This document shows positions 54,889 to 64,000 of a stretch of DNA of 64,000 bases, piece by piece. The notes beneath the pieces were generated by a model. That model searched no databases and had not been told where the DNA came from. It was given only the letters and a program-made list of their open reading frames with translations. Positions within the stretch are counted from its first letter, which is position 1. The number at the start of each line of letters is the position of its first letter. Both the position numbers and the translations under genes were made by a program. This DNA is from Bifidobacterium reuteri DSM 23975 (GTDB lineage: Bacteria; Actinomycetota; Actinomycetes; Actinomycetales; Bifidobacteriaceae), in NCBI RefSeq assembly GCF_000741695.1, contig NZ_JGZK01000010.1, forward strand, positions 52,585 through 116,584, read 5' to 3'.

Positions 54889-57825
54889 ATGCTGAGCATC
54901 AATTGGAGCGACGTGTGGAACGTCATCGCTTCCATTGCACCGCAGCTGATCGCCATCGCCGTCGTGTTCGTGCTGGCGCTGGCGCTGACCATCGGCGTGA
55001 ACAAGAAGACCGTCAAGAACGTCGGCACCCGTAAGCTTATCCACTCCGAGTCCTGGCTGGTGTTCCTGGTCGCCGTGGTCGTGGCGGTATCCATGATGCT
55101 GTTCGGCCCGCTGGCTTCGCTGCTGAACAGCGCCACCGCCACCAAGTATGAACTGTCGCAGACCACCATTTCCAACGCCAACAAGCTGGCCAAGGAGATC
55201 CAGGCCGAAGCCATCACCATGCTCAAGAACGAGGATGGCAACCTGCCGTTGGCCAATAAGAAGGTCAACGTATTCGGCTGGGGCTCCACCAATCCGGTCT
55301 ATGGCGGCACCGGTTCCGGCTCCATGAACCAGAACTACAAGACCACCTCCCTGCTTGACGGTCTGAAGGAAGCCGGCATCGAGACCAACGCCGACCTGAG
55401 CAAGCTGTATACCGACTACCGTGCCGATCGTCCGGTCGTGGCCATGGCCGAGCAGGACTGGACCCTGCCTGAGGTGCCGGCTGACCAGTACTCCGATTCC
55501 TTGATTTCCAAGGCCAAGTCCTTCTCTGACGAAGCGGTCGTGGTGATCACGCGAGTCGGTGGCGAGGGTGCCGATCTGCCGACGAACATGAAGGCCAAGG
55601 GCATCACCTACACCAACAACTCCAAGGATTACGAGGACTTCAAGGATGGCGAGAGCTTCCTTGAGCTGTCCCAGACCGAGAAGAACATGATCGACCTGGT
55701 TACCAAGAACTTCGACAAGGTGACCGTGGTGTACAACGGCGCGAACGCCTTCGAGCTGGGCTTCGTCGACCAGTATCCGCAGATCAAGTCCGTGCTGTGG
55801 TGCCCGCCTGCAGGCCAGACCGGCTTCTCCGCGCTCGGCGATGTGCTTTCCGGCGAGACCAACCCGTCCGGCAAGACCTCCGACACCTTCATCAAGGATC
55901 TCACCCAGCAGCCGTCCTACAACAACTTCGGCGACTTCAAGTACGACAACATGAGCGAATTCCCGACCGAGAACTTCGAGGAAGGCGAGACCTCCCCGGC
56001 GTTCGTCAACTACGCCGAGGGCATCTACGTGGGTTACAAGTACTGGGAGACCGCGGCCGACGAGGGCGCGATCAACTATGACGACTACGTGCAGTACCCG
56101 TTCGGATACGGTCTGTCCTACACCACGTTCGACCAGAAGATGGGTGACGTGACCTATTCCGGCGGCAAGGTCAGCTTTGACGTGACCGTGACCAACACCG
56201 GTGACGTGGCCGGCAAGGATGTGGTGGAGACCTACTACAACCCGCCGTACACCAACGGTGGCATCGAGAAGGCTTCCGCGAACCTCGTTGCCTTCGAGAA
56301 GACCAAGGAGCTGGCTCCGGGCGAATCCGAGACCGTGAAGATCTCTTTCGATGATGATGATATGGCCTCCTACGACTCCAAGAACGCCAAGGCATACGTG
56401 CTGGAGAAGGGCGACTACGACATCTCCATCCAGTCCGACTCCCACACCACGATCGCCGAGCAAACCATCACCGTGGGCGACACCATCACCTACGACTCGG
56501 ACTCCAACACGCACAACGGCGACAAGACCGTGGCCACCAACGTGTTCGACGACGCTTCCGGCGACGAACTGGGCGTGACCTACCTGTCCCGTGCCGACCA
56601 CTTCGCCAACTACGCCAAGGCCACCGCAGCGCCGACCAACTACACGCTGCCGGAGGATCTCAAGGCCGACTTCCGCAACAACTCCAACTACAAGGCTTCC
56701 GAAACCAACAACGATTCGGATGAGATGCCGACCACCGGCGCCAAGAACGGCGTCCGTCTGGCCGATTTGACCGGCAAGGATTATGACGATCCGCTGTGGG
56801 ACCAGCTGCTTGACCAGCTGACCTTCGACGAGATGGACAACCTCATCGCCTTCGGCGGCTACGGCACCCAGGCCGTGAACTCCATCGGCAAGATCGCCCT
56901 GACCGACGTCGACGGCCCGGCCTCCCTGAACAACAACTTCACCGGCGTCGGCTCCATCGGCTTCCCGTCCTCCACATCTGTGGCCTGCACGTGGAACAAG
57001 GATCTCGCCAAGCAGTTCGGTGACGGCATCGGCAACATGGCCCACGACATGCATGTCGCCGGCTGGTACGCCCCTGCCATGAACATCCATCGCAACGCCT
57101 TCGCAGGCCGTAACTTCGAGTACTTCTCCGAGGACGCTCTGCTCTCCGGCACGATGGCTTCCCAGCAGGTGGCCGGTGCTCAGGCCAAGGGTGTGTACGC
57201 CTTCATGAAGCACTTCGCCCTGAACGATCAGGAAACGAACCGATTGAGCGAGCTCAACACTTGGGCCAGCGAGCAGTCGATTCGTGAAATCTACCTGAAG
57301 CCATTCGAGATGAGTGTCAAGGAAGGCGGCGCAGGCGCCGTGATGAGCTCCTTCAACTACATCGGCATCGAATGGGCCGGCTCCCACTCCGGGCTGCTCA
57401 ACACCGTTCTGCGCGACGAGTGGGGCTTCCGTGGCATGGTCCTGACCGACTACTTCGGCGGCTACGGCTACCAGAACGCCGATCGTGCCATTCGCGGCGG
57501 CAACGACGTGATGCTCGCCACCACCGACGTGACCAACCACATCACCGACAAGTCCGCCACCTCGATTAAGGCCATGCGCACCGCCTCGCACAACATCCTC
57601 TACACGGCCGCCAACAGCTGGCTGTACGAGAACGGCGAGCCGGACGTGCCGACCCCGATCTGGAAGACCATCACCTACGTGGTCTGGGGCGTGACCGCCG
57701 TGCTGGTGATCGGTCTTGAGTTCCTGACCATCCAGAAGTACCTCAAGCGCCGCAAGCAGGCTACCGTCTCGATCGCAGCCCCGGCTGCCGATGGCGGTTC
57801 CGAAGCCCCTGCTTCCGAAGCCTGA
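54889..57825 (+). CDS. membrane-anchored GH3 glycoside hydrolase, permuted domains (paralogue 1)
   Basis: The 978-residue protein begins after AAGGAGGAGA. Two membrane helices (about 12-36 and 55-78) come first, then the GH3 'C-terminal' alpha/beta domain (from about 97: AEAITMLKNEDGNLPL), an FnIII-like domain (YPFGYGLSYTTF at about 403, to 540), and only then the TIM-barrel domain (about 600-890) with KHFALNDQETNR at 774 and the likely nucleophile D854 in VLTDYFGG. A third helix (about 929-948) and a basic tail (KYLKRRKQ) end it. The order is circularly permuted relative to standard GH3. Charges place the catalytic part outside. Substrate unknown; beta-glucosidase or related activity is inferred from the family. 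Confidence 0.88.
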   Translation: MLSINWSDVWNVIASIAPQLIAIAVVFVLALALTIGVNKKTVKNVGTRKLIHSESWLVFLVAVVVAVSMMLFGPLASLLNSATATKYELSQTTISNANKLAKEIQAEAITMLKNEDGNLPLANKKVNVFGWGSTNPVYGGTGSGSMNQNYKTTSLLDGLKEAGIETNADLSKLYTDYRADRPVVAMAEQDWTLPEVPADQYSDSLISKAKSFSDEAVVVITRVGGEGADLPTNMKAKGITYTNNSKDYEDFKDGESFLELSQTEKNMIDLVTKNFDKVTVVYNGANAFELGFVDQYPQIKSVLWCPPAGQTGFSALGDVLSGETNPSGKTSDTFIKDLTQQPSYNNFGDFKYDNMSEFPTENFEEGETSPAFVNYAEGIYVGYKYWETAADEGAINYDDYVQYPFGYGLSYTTFDQKMGDVTYSGGKVSFDVTVTNTGDVAGKDVVETYYNPPYTNGGIEKASANLVAFEKTKELAPGESETVKISFDDDDMASYDSKNAKAYVLEKGDYDISIQSDSHTTIAEQTITVGDTITYDSDSNTHNGDKTVATNVFDDASGDELGVTYLSRADHFANYAKATAAPTNYTLPEDLKADFRNNSNYKASETNNDSDEMPTTGAKNGVRLADLTGKDYDDPLWDQLLDQLTFDEMDNLIAFGGYGTQAVNSIGKIALTDVDGPASLNNNFTGVGSIGFPSSTSVACTWNKDLAKQFGDGIGNMAHDMHVAGWYAPAMNIHRNAFAGRNFEYFSEDALLSGTMASQQVAGAQAKGVYAFMKHFALNDQETNRLSELNTWASEQSIREIYLKPFEMSVKEGGAGAVMSSFNYIGIEWAGSHSGLLNTVLRDEWGFRGMVLTDYFGGYGYQNADRAIRGGNDVMLATTDVTNHITDKSATSIKAMRTASHNILYTAANSWLYENGEPDVPTPIWKTITYVVWGVTAVLVIGLEFLTIQKYLKRRKQATVSIAAPAADGGSEAPASEA

Positions 57826-57893
57826 GGCTCTCCGATCGGCCATGCCGACTCCGTGCGGAATCGGGGTGTCCGATTGATGAAATAACTGAATAA

Positions 57894-57931
57894 GCGCAAG
57901 GCTCGACTCCTGTTCGGTCGAGCCTTTGCGC
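57894..57931 (+). terminator. terminator after GH3 paralogue 1
   Basis: GCGCAAGGCTCGA pairs with TCGAGCCTTTGCGC. It separates the first GH3 gene from the two-component genes. Confidence 0.7.
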
Positions 57932-57975
57932 ATATACGCGGGGACATGTGCAAAGGAACGAAGAAGGGGTCGCCG

Positions 57976-58677
57976 ATGATCCATATCGCAATCGTCGATG
58001 ATGACGATACTGACGCCGGCCGTACAGCGGCAATGGTTGATCGCTACTATAACGGCGATCATCATCGATACACCATCACTCGCTTTACCGATGGTGAGTC
58101 ATTCTTGAACGACTACAAAGCCGGATTCGATGCGCTGTTCCTCGATGTCGAAATGCCCGGTATCGACGGGTTGGAGACCGCCCACCGATTGCGCGAAGTC
58201 GACGATCACGTTGTGCTGGTGTTCACCACGAAAATGGCCCAGTACGCGGCGGCGGGGTATGACGTGGACGCTATCGGATATCTCGTCAAGCCGATGGATT
58301 ATTTCGGATTCGCGCTGAAAATGCGCAAGGTAGAGGATGTGGTCGCCAAGCGCCAAGGCGTCACCATTCCACTGACCGTGGGTACTGGCACCCAGTTCCT
58401 CTCCTCGCATGATGTGCGTTATATCGAGGTGCTTGGCCACGAAGTCATCTACCACACCGGCGACACCGCCTATAAGGTCTGGTCCAGCCTCAAGGAGGCT
58501 GCTGCGCTGCTTGAGTCCGTGCATTTCACCGCCGCCAGCCGCTACTGTCTGGTCAACCTCGAATGGGTCAAAGCGGTGACCGGCGACGGTGCGATCGTGG
58601 ATAACATCACCCTGCCCATCTCCCGCTCCAAGCGCAAGCCGCTGATGCAAGCCCTCGCTGCGTATTACGGGGGATGA
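57976..58677 (+). CDS. LytTR-family response regulator
   Basis: The start chosen is the ATG at 57976 after GAAGGGG. The 233-residue protein has a receiver domain with acidic VDDDD and the phosphoacceptor D57 in LFLDVEMPG. A LytTR DNA-binding domain (about 128-230) contains VRYIEVLGHEVIYHT. Its family binds direct repeats near promoters. Its last four bases overlap the kinase ATG. The nearest candidate targets are the GH3 genes on either side. Confidence 0.9.
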   Translation: MIHIAIVDDDDTDAGRTAAMVDRYYNGDHHRYTITRFTDGESFLNDYKAGFDALFLDVEMPGIDGLETAHRLREVDDHVVLVFTTKMAQYAAAGYDVDAIGYLVKPMDYFGFALKMRKVEDVVAKRQGVTIPLTVGTGTQFLSSHDVRYIEVLGHEVIYHTGDTAYKVWSSLKEAAALLESVHFTAASRYCLVNLEWVKAVTGDGAIVDNITLPISRSKRKPLMQALAAYYGG

Positions 58678-59966
58678 CGATGCTCACTCTGCTCACTTTC
58701 CAGCTGCTGCTTGGCATGCTGGTGTTCTGCGCTCACGTATCATGGCGGCGATCGTGGCGGCTGGCGGCGCTGCCGGTGGCAGCCCTGTTGCTTGATCTGC
58801 TGTATACCCCACTCATCCTGCCGTGGGATGTGCCGGACATATCGGTGACTGGAATCGCTATCAAATCCCTATATTTCACAGCCTGTTGCGTCGTCATGGC
58901 CGCCGCCCTGCATTGCTGCGCCAGTGTGACCTGGCTGGAATCGATGATCATTGTGGTGGCCGGGTATTCGCTGCAGCATATCTCCTACAATCTGTTCGGC
59001 TTGGTGGTGAATGCGTGGCATTCCGGCAAGCCTTCCTGGCTATACAGCGTGACTAGTATGGCCATCCTCCTGACGGTGTGCGGCTTGGCGTACCTGTGTG
59101 TGGGACGTAATTTTTCCGTGGACGAAGAGAAGACCCGGAGCCGCATAGGTTGGGTTGCGGCCTGCATGGCCGCAATCGTGCTCATGGTCGTGCTCAGCAT
59201 GGTGTTCGTGCAGAAAAAATCGGTGGAAGTGCAGACGGTGGGGTATGTGTATGACTCGATTTGCGTGGTGCTGTTGCTGGCCCTGCTGGTGCTTGCCTCG
59301 GCGAACAGCCGTCTATATAACGACCTGATGGCTATGCGGCAGGTAGATCGGCTCAAGGCGCAGCATTACGAGCTGGCCAAGGAAAACATCGATCTGATCA
59401 ATATCCGGTGCCATGATATCCGCAAGATGGTGGGTTCCCTATATGCCGATGATGGCAGGATACCGACAGCCGATATGATCAATAAGGTGCAGGAGAACAT
59501 ACGAATCTATGATGCGATGTTCCATACCGGCAACGACTCACTTGATGTGCTGCTGACGGAAAAGAGCCTGTACTGCTCCGCGCACGGCATCACCTTCACG
59601 TGCATCGCCGATGGCGGCAAGTTGGGATTCATGGATAGCTCCGACCTCTACTCACTGTTCGGAAACATCATCGATAATGCGATAGAGAGTGTGCAGCAAA
59701 TCGCCAATCCCAGCCAGAGAATCATCAATATATCGGTTTGCGCAGCAGGACAATTATTGGTGATCCGGGAAGATAACTACTATTCCGATGACCGTGCGCC
59801 GGTTATGCACAAAGGGGTGCCGGTCACCTCGAAACCGGATACGATCAACCATGGATTCGGCATGAGATCGATTGCGTGGCAGGTCCATCGATATCAAGGC
59901 GAAATGACCATCACCACGGATGACAATGTTTTTGCGATATCGATCGTGTTGCCGATTCCGAACTGA
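58674..59966 (+). CDS. GHKL-type (AgrC-like) sensor histidine kinase
   Basis: The 430-residue protein has six or seven membrane helices in the first 210 residues and almost no extracellular loops. A dimerisation helix contains H247 in RCHDIRKM, and the ATPase domain has the N-box LFGNIIDNAIESV. This class (AgrC, ComD, FsrC-like) pairs with LytTR regulators and often senses peptides or lipids rather than sugars. No peptide precursor gene was recognised nearby. It is translationally coupled to the regulator. Confidence 0.9.
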   Translation: MTMLTLLTFQLLLGMLVFCAHVSWRRSWRLAALPVAALLLDLLYTPLILPWDVPDISVTGIAIKSLYFTACCVVMAAALHCCASVTWLESMIIVVAGYSLQHISYNLFGLVVNAWHSGKPSWLYSVTSMAILLTVCGLAYLCVGRNFSVDEEKTRSRIGWVAACMAAIVLMVVLSMVFVQKKSVEVQTVGYVYDSICVVLLLALLVLASANSRLYNDLMAMRQVDRLKAQHYELAKENIDLINIRCHDIRKMVGSLYADDGRIPTADMINKVQENIRIYDAMFHTGNDSLDVLLTEKSLYCSAHGITFTCIADGGKLGFMDSSDLYSLFGNIIDNAIESVQQIANPSQRIINISVCAAGQLLVIREDNYYSDDRAPVMHKGVPVTSKPDTINHGFGMRSIAWQVHRYQGEMTITTDDNVFAISIVLPIPN

Positions 59967-60178
59967 TCGGCGGATTGCTCCCATCGGATTGCGCCTGGCG
60001 CATTACTCCTGCGCATTGCCATTCGTGCGTTGACGCTGACCTCCCGTGCGATGCCCGCTGTGTGGACGGTCCCGTTGTTCCTATCGTGATGATGTCCGTG
60101 TGACAAGGGCTTGTCGGCAAAGTGGCTGATTGGCACATTGCGGCCCACGCGTGGACAAAGAAGATAGGAGAATAGGTC

Positions 60179-63103
60179 ATGCTGGATATCAATATGTCCG
60201 ACGTGATTGCCGTCCTGAGCTCGCTGGTACCTTATCTCGTGGTGCTGGGCGTGGTGTTGGTCGCGGCGATCATCATTACTTTCGCGGTCAATAAGAAGAC
60301 CGTCAAGGATGTCAGTGTACGCAAGCTGATTCATTCCGAATCCTGGCTCGTGGTGTTGGTCGCCGCTACGGTGGCCATTGCGTTGATGCTCACGGGTCCG
60401 ATGGCCACGCTGCTCAACAACGCCACCGCCAAGAAGTACAAGCTGAGCGATGAGACCATCGCCACGGCGAATGCGCAGGCGCAGGAGCTGTACGGCGAGG
60501 CCGTCACCATGCTTCAGAACAATGACGGTAATCTGCCGCTCACCGGCACCAATAAGCTCAATGTGTTCGGTTGGGGCTCCACGCAGCCGATTCTCGGCGG
60601 CTCTGGTTCCGGTTCCATGTCGAACGAACATCCGATGGCCTCCATTCTCAGCGGTCTGAAGCAGGCGGGCTTCGAAACCAACAGCGCGCTGACCGACCTG
60701 TACACCAAGTACCGTGCTGAACGTCCGGTGCTGAACATGTTCCAGCAGGATTGGACCCTGCCCGAAGTGCCGGCCGATCAGTATTCCGATTCCCTGATTT
60801 CCGACGCCAAGTCGTTCTCTGATGAGGCCATGGTGGTCATCACCCGCTTCGGTGGCGAGAACGCCGATCTTCCGCGCGACATGAAGGCGGAAGGCGTCAC
60901 GTACGTCAACAATTCCAAGGATTATGAGGACTACAAGCAGGGCGAGAGCATTCTGCAGCTGAGCCAGACCGAGCGCAATATGCTCGATCTGGTCACCAAG
61001 AACTTCGACAAGGTCACGCTGGTCTACAACGGCTCCAATCCGCTTCAGTTCGACTTCCTCGCGAACTACCCGCAGATCAAGTCCGTGCTGTGGTGCCCGC
61101 CCGCCGGCCAGACCGGCTTCAATGCGCTGGGCGATATCCTCGCCGGTAAGGTGAATCCGTCCGGCAAGACCTCCGACACCTTCCTGAAGGATGTGCGCAG
61201 CACGCCTACGCTGAACAACATCGGCAACTTCCCGTATGACAACGTCGAGGACATGAGCGCCAAGGTGAGCTTCGCCGGCAGCGAGTACATGTCCAGCCCG
61301 ACGTTCGTGAATTACGTGGAGGGCATCTACGTGGGCTACAAGTTCTACGAGACCGCGGCCGACGAGGGGGCCATCGACTATGACGAGCTGGTGCAGTATC
61401 CGTTCGGTTATGGCCTGTCCTACACGACGTTCGACCAGAAGATGGGCGACGTGACGTACGCGGATGGCAAGGTGTCGTTCGATGTGACCGTGACCAATAC
61501 TGGTGACGTGGCCGGCAAGGATGTGGTGGAGGCGTACTACAACCCGCCGTACACCGATGGCGGCATCGAGAAGGCCTCCGTGAATCTGGTGGCGTTCGAG
61601 AAGACCAAGGAGCTTGCCCCGGGCGAGTCCGAGACGGTGAGCATCGAGTTCGATGACGATGACATGGCCTCCTATGATTCCAAGGGTGCGAAGGCGTATG
61701 TGCTGGAGCAGGGCGACTATGAGGTGTCCATCCAGTCCGATTCGCACACGGTGATCGATTCGGCCACGGTGAACGTGCCGGAGACCGTCACGTACGACAG
61801 CGAAGACAACACGCATGATGGTGACAAGACCGTGGCCACCAACCAGTTCGACAATGCCGAGGGCTACGTGACCTACCTGTCCCGCGCCAACCACTTCGAG
61901 AATCTCGAGGAGGCCATCGCCGCACCAGCTAGTATGTCTATGTCGGATGAAACCAAGAAGGAGTTCACCAACAACGACATCTATAAGCCTTCCGAGCATG
62001 ACGATGCCTCTGATGAGATGCCGACCACCGGCGCCAAGAACGGCGTGCGTCTGGCCGAGTTGCGCGGCAAGGACTATGACGATCCGCAGTGGGACAAGCT
62101 GCTTGACCAGCTGACCTTCGACGACATGGAGAACATGATTGCCATGGCCGGATACGGCACCGCTGCAATCGACAGCATCGGCAAGATCAAGCTCACCGAT
62201 CTTGACGGCCCGGCGGCGCTCATCAACAACTTCACCGGTGTCAGCTCCATCGCATTCCCGTCCGCTGTGGGCATTGCGAACACGTGGAACAAGGATCTCG
62301 CCACTGAATTCGGCAAGACCTTGGGCAAGATGGCGCGCGAAATGCACGTCGACGGCTGGTATGCGCCGGGTATGAACATTCACCGCTCCCCATTCTCGGG
62401 CCGCAACTTCGAGTACTTCTCCGAAGATGCGTTGCTCTCTGGTGTGATGGCTGCCGGCGAAGTGGCAGGTGCCCGTTCGCAGGGCGTGTATTCCTTCATC
62501 AAGCACTTCGCGCTGAATGATCAGGAAACCAACCGTACCGCCATGCTGGTCACCTGGGCAAACGAGCAGTCCATCCGCGAAATCTACCTCAAGCCGTTCG
62601 AGATGGCGGTGAAGGACGGTGGCGCACAGGCCGTGATGACCGCGTACAACTACATCGGACCGACCTATGCAGGTGCCAACCCTGCGCTGCTCAACACTGT
62701 GCTGCGCGACGAGTGGGGCTTCCGTGGATTCACTCTCACGGATTACTTCGCCGGATTCGGTTACCAGAACGCCGATCAGGAGATTCGCAACGGCGGCGAC
62801 GCGATGCTCGCCACCATGGACGTCACCAACCATGTGACCAGCAAGTCGGCCACATCTGTAAAGGCCATGCGTACCGCCTCGCACAACATCCTGTACACCG
62901 CGGTGAACAGCTGGCAGTACGAGAACGGCGAGCCGAAGGTAGCTATGCCAGTGTGGAAGACCGGTATGTGGATTGGCGTGGCGATAGTCGCCGTGCTGGT
63001 GATCGGTCTTGAGTTCCTGACCATCCAGAAGTACCTCAAGCGCCGCAAGCAGGCTACCGTCTCGATCGCAGCCCCGGCTGCTGACGCTCCGGCTGAGGCC
63101 TGA
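60179..63103 (+). CDS. membrane-anchored GH3 glycoside hydrolase, permuted domains (paralogue 2)
   Basis: The 974-residue protein has the same order as the gene at 54889: two N-terminal helices (about 12-36 and 55-78), GH3 alpha/beta domain, FnIII-like domain, TIM barrel with KHFALNDQETNR and likely nucleophile D855 (TLTDYFAGF), C-terminal helix and basic tail. The two are similar across their length. Their last 91 coding bases are identical, though most of the rest differs at many synonymous sites. A G-rich ribosome-binding site (AGGAGAATAG) precedes the start. Substrate and reason for two copies are unknown. Confidence 0.88.
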   Translation: MLDINMSDVIAVLSSLVPYLVVLGVVLVAAIIITFAVNKKTVKDVSVRKLIHSESWLVVLVAATVAIALMLTGPMATLLNNATAKKYKLSDETIATANAQAQELYGEAVTMLQNNDGNLPLTGTNKLNVFGWGSTQPILGGSGSGSMSNEHPMASILSGLKQAGFETNSALTDLYTKYRAERPVLNMFQQDWTLPEVPADQYSDSLISDAKSFSDEAMVVITRFGGENADLPRDMKAEGVTYVNNSKDYEDYKQGESILQLSQTERNMLDLVTKNFDKVTLVYNGSNPLQFDFLANYPQIKSVLWCPPAGQTGFNALGDILAGKVNPSGKTSDTFLKDVRSTPTLNNIGNFPYDNVEDMSAKVSFAGSEYMSSPTFVNYVEGIYVGYKFYETAADEGAIDYDELVQYPFGYGLSYTTFDQKMGDVTYADGKVSFDVTVTNTGDVAGKDVVEAYYNPPYTDGGIEKASVNLVAFEKTKELAPGESETVSIEFDDDDMASYDSKGAKAYVLEQGDYEVSIQSDSHTVIDSATVNVPETVTYDSEDNTHDGDKTVATNQFDNAEGYVTYLSRANHFENLEEAIAAPASMSMSDETKKEFTNNDIYKPSEHDDASDEMPTTGAKNGVRLAELRGKDYDDPQWDKLLDQLTFDDMENMIAMAGYGTAAIDSIGKIKLTDLDGPAALINNFTGVSSIAFPSAVGIANTWNKDLATEFGKTLGKMAREMHVDGWYAPGMNIHRSPFSGRNFEYFSEDALLSGVMAAGEVAGARSQGVYSFIKHFALNDQETNRTAMLVTWANEQSIREIYLKPFEMAVKDGGAQAVMTAYNYIGPTYAGANPALLNTVLRDEWGFRGFTLTDYFAGFGYQNADQEIRNGGDAMLATMDVTNHVTSKSATSVKAMRTASHNILYTAVNSWQYENGEPKVAMPVWKTGMWIGVAIVAVLVIGLEFLTIQKYLKRRKQATVSIAAPAADAPAEA

Positions 63104-63214
63104 GTTGCTTGGCTAGGTTGCATCGGCTCTGACTGCGGCCGATGCAACCGAATCACCAACTGCGACTGCGGCAAACAAGCCAACCAATGAGGTCTTTGCC
63201 TGATAACTGAATAA

Positions 63215-63253
63215 CGAAACGGCTCGCCCCATCTTCGGGCGAGCCGTTTCGTA
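63215..63253 (+). terminator. terminator after GH3 paralogue 2
   Basis: A perfect 16-bp stem (ACGAAACGGCTCGCCC / GGGCGAGCCGTTTCGT) with a 7-nt loop, about 110 bp past the stop. Confidence 0.8.
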
Positions 63254-63295
63254 TATGCGGCGCAAGTGGTCCGACTCGCATTTGTTTGAGTGGTA

Positions 63296-63345
63296 GGGGC
63301 TCCCTCTGATGAGGGGGCTGTCAGCGGAGCTGACTGGGGGAGAGA
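63296..63345. repeat. interspersed-repeat copy
   Basis: GGGGCTCCCTCTGATGAGGG, then GCTGTCAGCGGAGCTGACTG and GGGGAGAGA. This is the same module as at 40263. Confidence 0.75.
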
Positions 63346-63739
63346 AAAAGCTGAATCCCTCAATTATTTAAGTTCTTCGGGAGGCTGTTTGTTCGCGTTA
63401 TGGCGAGGGTGCCGCGTACTTGCAGCCTGTTTTGGCTCTGTAAGGGACCGTATGTTCGCGGGTGCTGTGTGATTGCGCGAACTTATGGTTCCTTGTGCGG
63501 GGGTTTGCCGCAAGGAGGGTTCTGGGGGATGGTGGCATGAATCGTTTGGTGCGCTGGTTGTTGTCGCGCTGGTTGTTGGCGGGTTTGCGTGTGGGTGAAT
63601 TGTTGGGGAACACGCCGGTGGGGAGCGGTTGTTGGGTGGTTTTCGGTTGTTTGCGGCGGTATATTGGCGGTGTCGGGGGTCGGGGACGTTGTTTTCGACA
63701 CGCCGGTGTAACGCCGTCGTTTCAACGATTTGGGCGTGG

Positions 63740-64000
63740 TTCTCGCATGCCGGTTTGCGTTTGTTCTTGTGTTCGTGTAAGTTATCTACTCGCTGCCGCT
63801 GAGCGGTTCGGGTTTCCTCCTGATGGTTGGTTTCCGGATCGGTTTGTGTGTGGTGGTGGTTTGAGAACTCAAGAGCGTGTTTGTACTACTTTTTAGAGTC
63901 GTTTTTTGATTGCCAGTCCGTTCCGAGCCTGCCGGGGGTTTTCCTGGTGGGTCCTTGGTTGGTTGAATCGGGGCGGGGTTTTTCGTGCGGACTTCTTTTC
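63740..64000 (+). promoter_or_regulatory. probable rRNA operon promoter and leader
   Basis: TTTGAGAACTCAAGAGCGTG at 63860-63879 closely resembles the antitermination leader (boxA-like) found before 16S rRNA in actinobacteria. A possible promoter (TTGCGT, 17 bp, TAAGTT) lies about 80-100 bp upstream. T/G-rich sequence continues to the edge. The 16S gene itself is not in view. Confidence 0.5.

Noticed and set aside
54874..62884. Minus-strand open frames of 1063 and 996 codons opposite the two GH3 genes
   Set aside because: They mirror the GH3 genes and resemble each other only because the GH3 genes are paralogues; no ribosome-binding site or domain is seen.
63462..63896. Plus-strand ORF of 144 codons at the right edge
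   Set aside because: Cys/Arg/Gly/Val-rich low-information product lying over a probable rRNA promoter and leader.

Overview
The window is a high-GC actinobacterial chromosome segment. The gene content, the lacZ/LacI and arabinose-type glycoside hydrolase genes, and the many copies of a small GC-rich interspersed repeat all point to Bifidobacterium, most likely B. longum or a close relative. This is a judgement from family resemblance; no database was searched.

The core is the replication-origin neighbourhood. From about 7.4 to 18.9 kb everything is on the minus strand (DUF3566 protein, gyrA, gyrB, dciA/DUF721, recF, dnaN, dnaA). From 19.2 to 25.3 kb everything is on the plus strand (rpmH, rnpA, yidD, yidC, jag, rsmG, parA, parB). 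DnaA-box clusters lie between dnaN and dnaA (main oriC candidate), between dnaA and rpmH, and between rsmG and parA. Two perfect parS sites lie upstream of rsmG and inside parB. The left edge holds a truncated lacZ diverging from a LacI regulator, and a large secreted beta-helix protein that may act on carbohydrates.

From 25.8 to 45.3 kb there is a cell-envelope and housekeeping block. It contains an L,D-transpeptidase, a small membrane protein with a RING/PHD-like zinc finger, an AAA/DUF4143 ATPase, trxB, a DUF559 nuclease-like gene framed by inverted repeats, and a MurJ-pseudokinase fusion with its DUF6049, NUDIX and divergent pcnA partners (the order known from mycobacteria). It continues with a LytR_C protein, ispE, rsmA, an Rpf-like resuscitation protein and tRNA-Thr(UGU). 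A DsbA-like thioredoxin and a polytopic Ser/Thr kinase follow.

From 49 to 64 kb there is an accessory carbohydrate island. An AraC regulator diverges from a GH127-type beta-L-arabinofuranosidase and a GPH sugar symporter, and this cassette is bracketed by two copies of an unusual ~150-bp repeat. Then come two paralogous GH3 enzymes with permuted domain order and membrane anchors at both ends, with a LytTR/GHKL two-component system between them. The right edge looks like the promoter and leader of an rRNA operon whose 16S gene would start beyond the window.

The most interesting items are the double-anchored permuted GH3 pair with its embedded two-component system, the repeat-bracketed arabinoside cassette, the repeat-framed DUF559 unit and the membrane RING-like protein.
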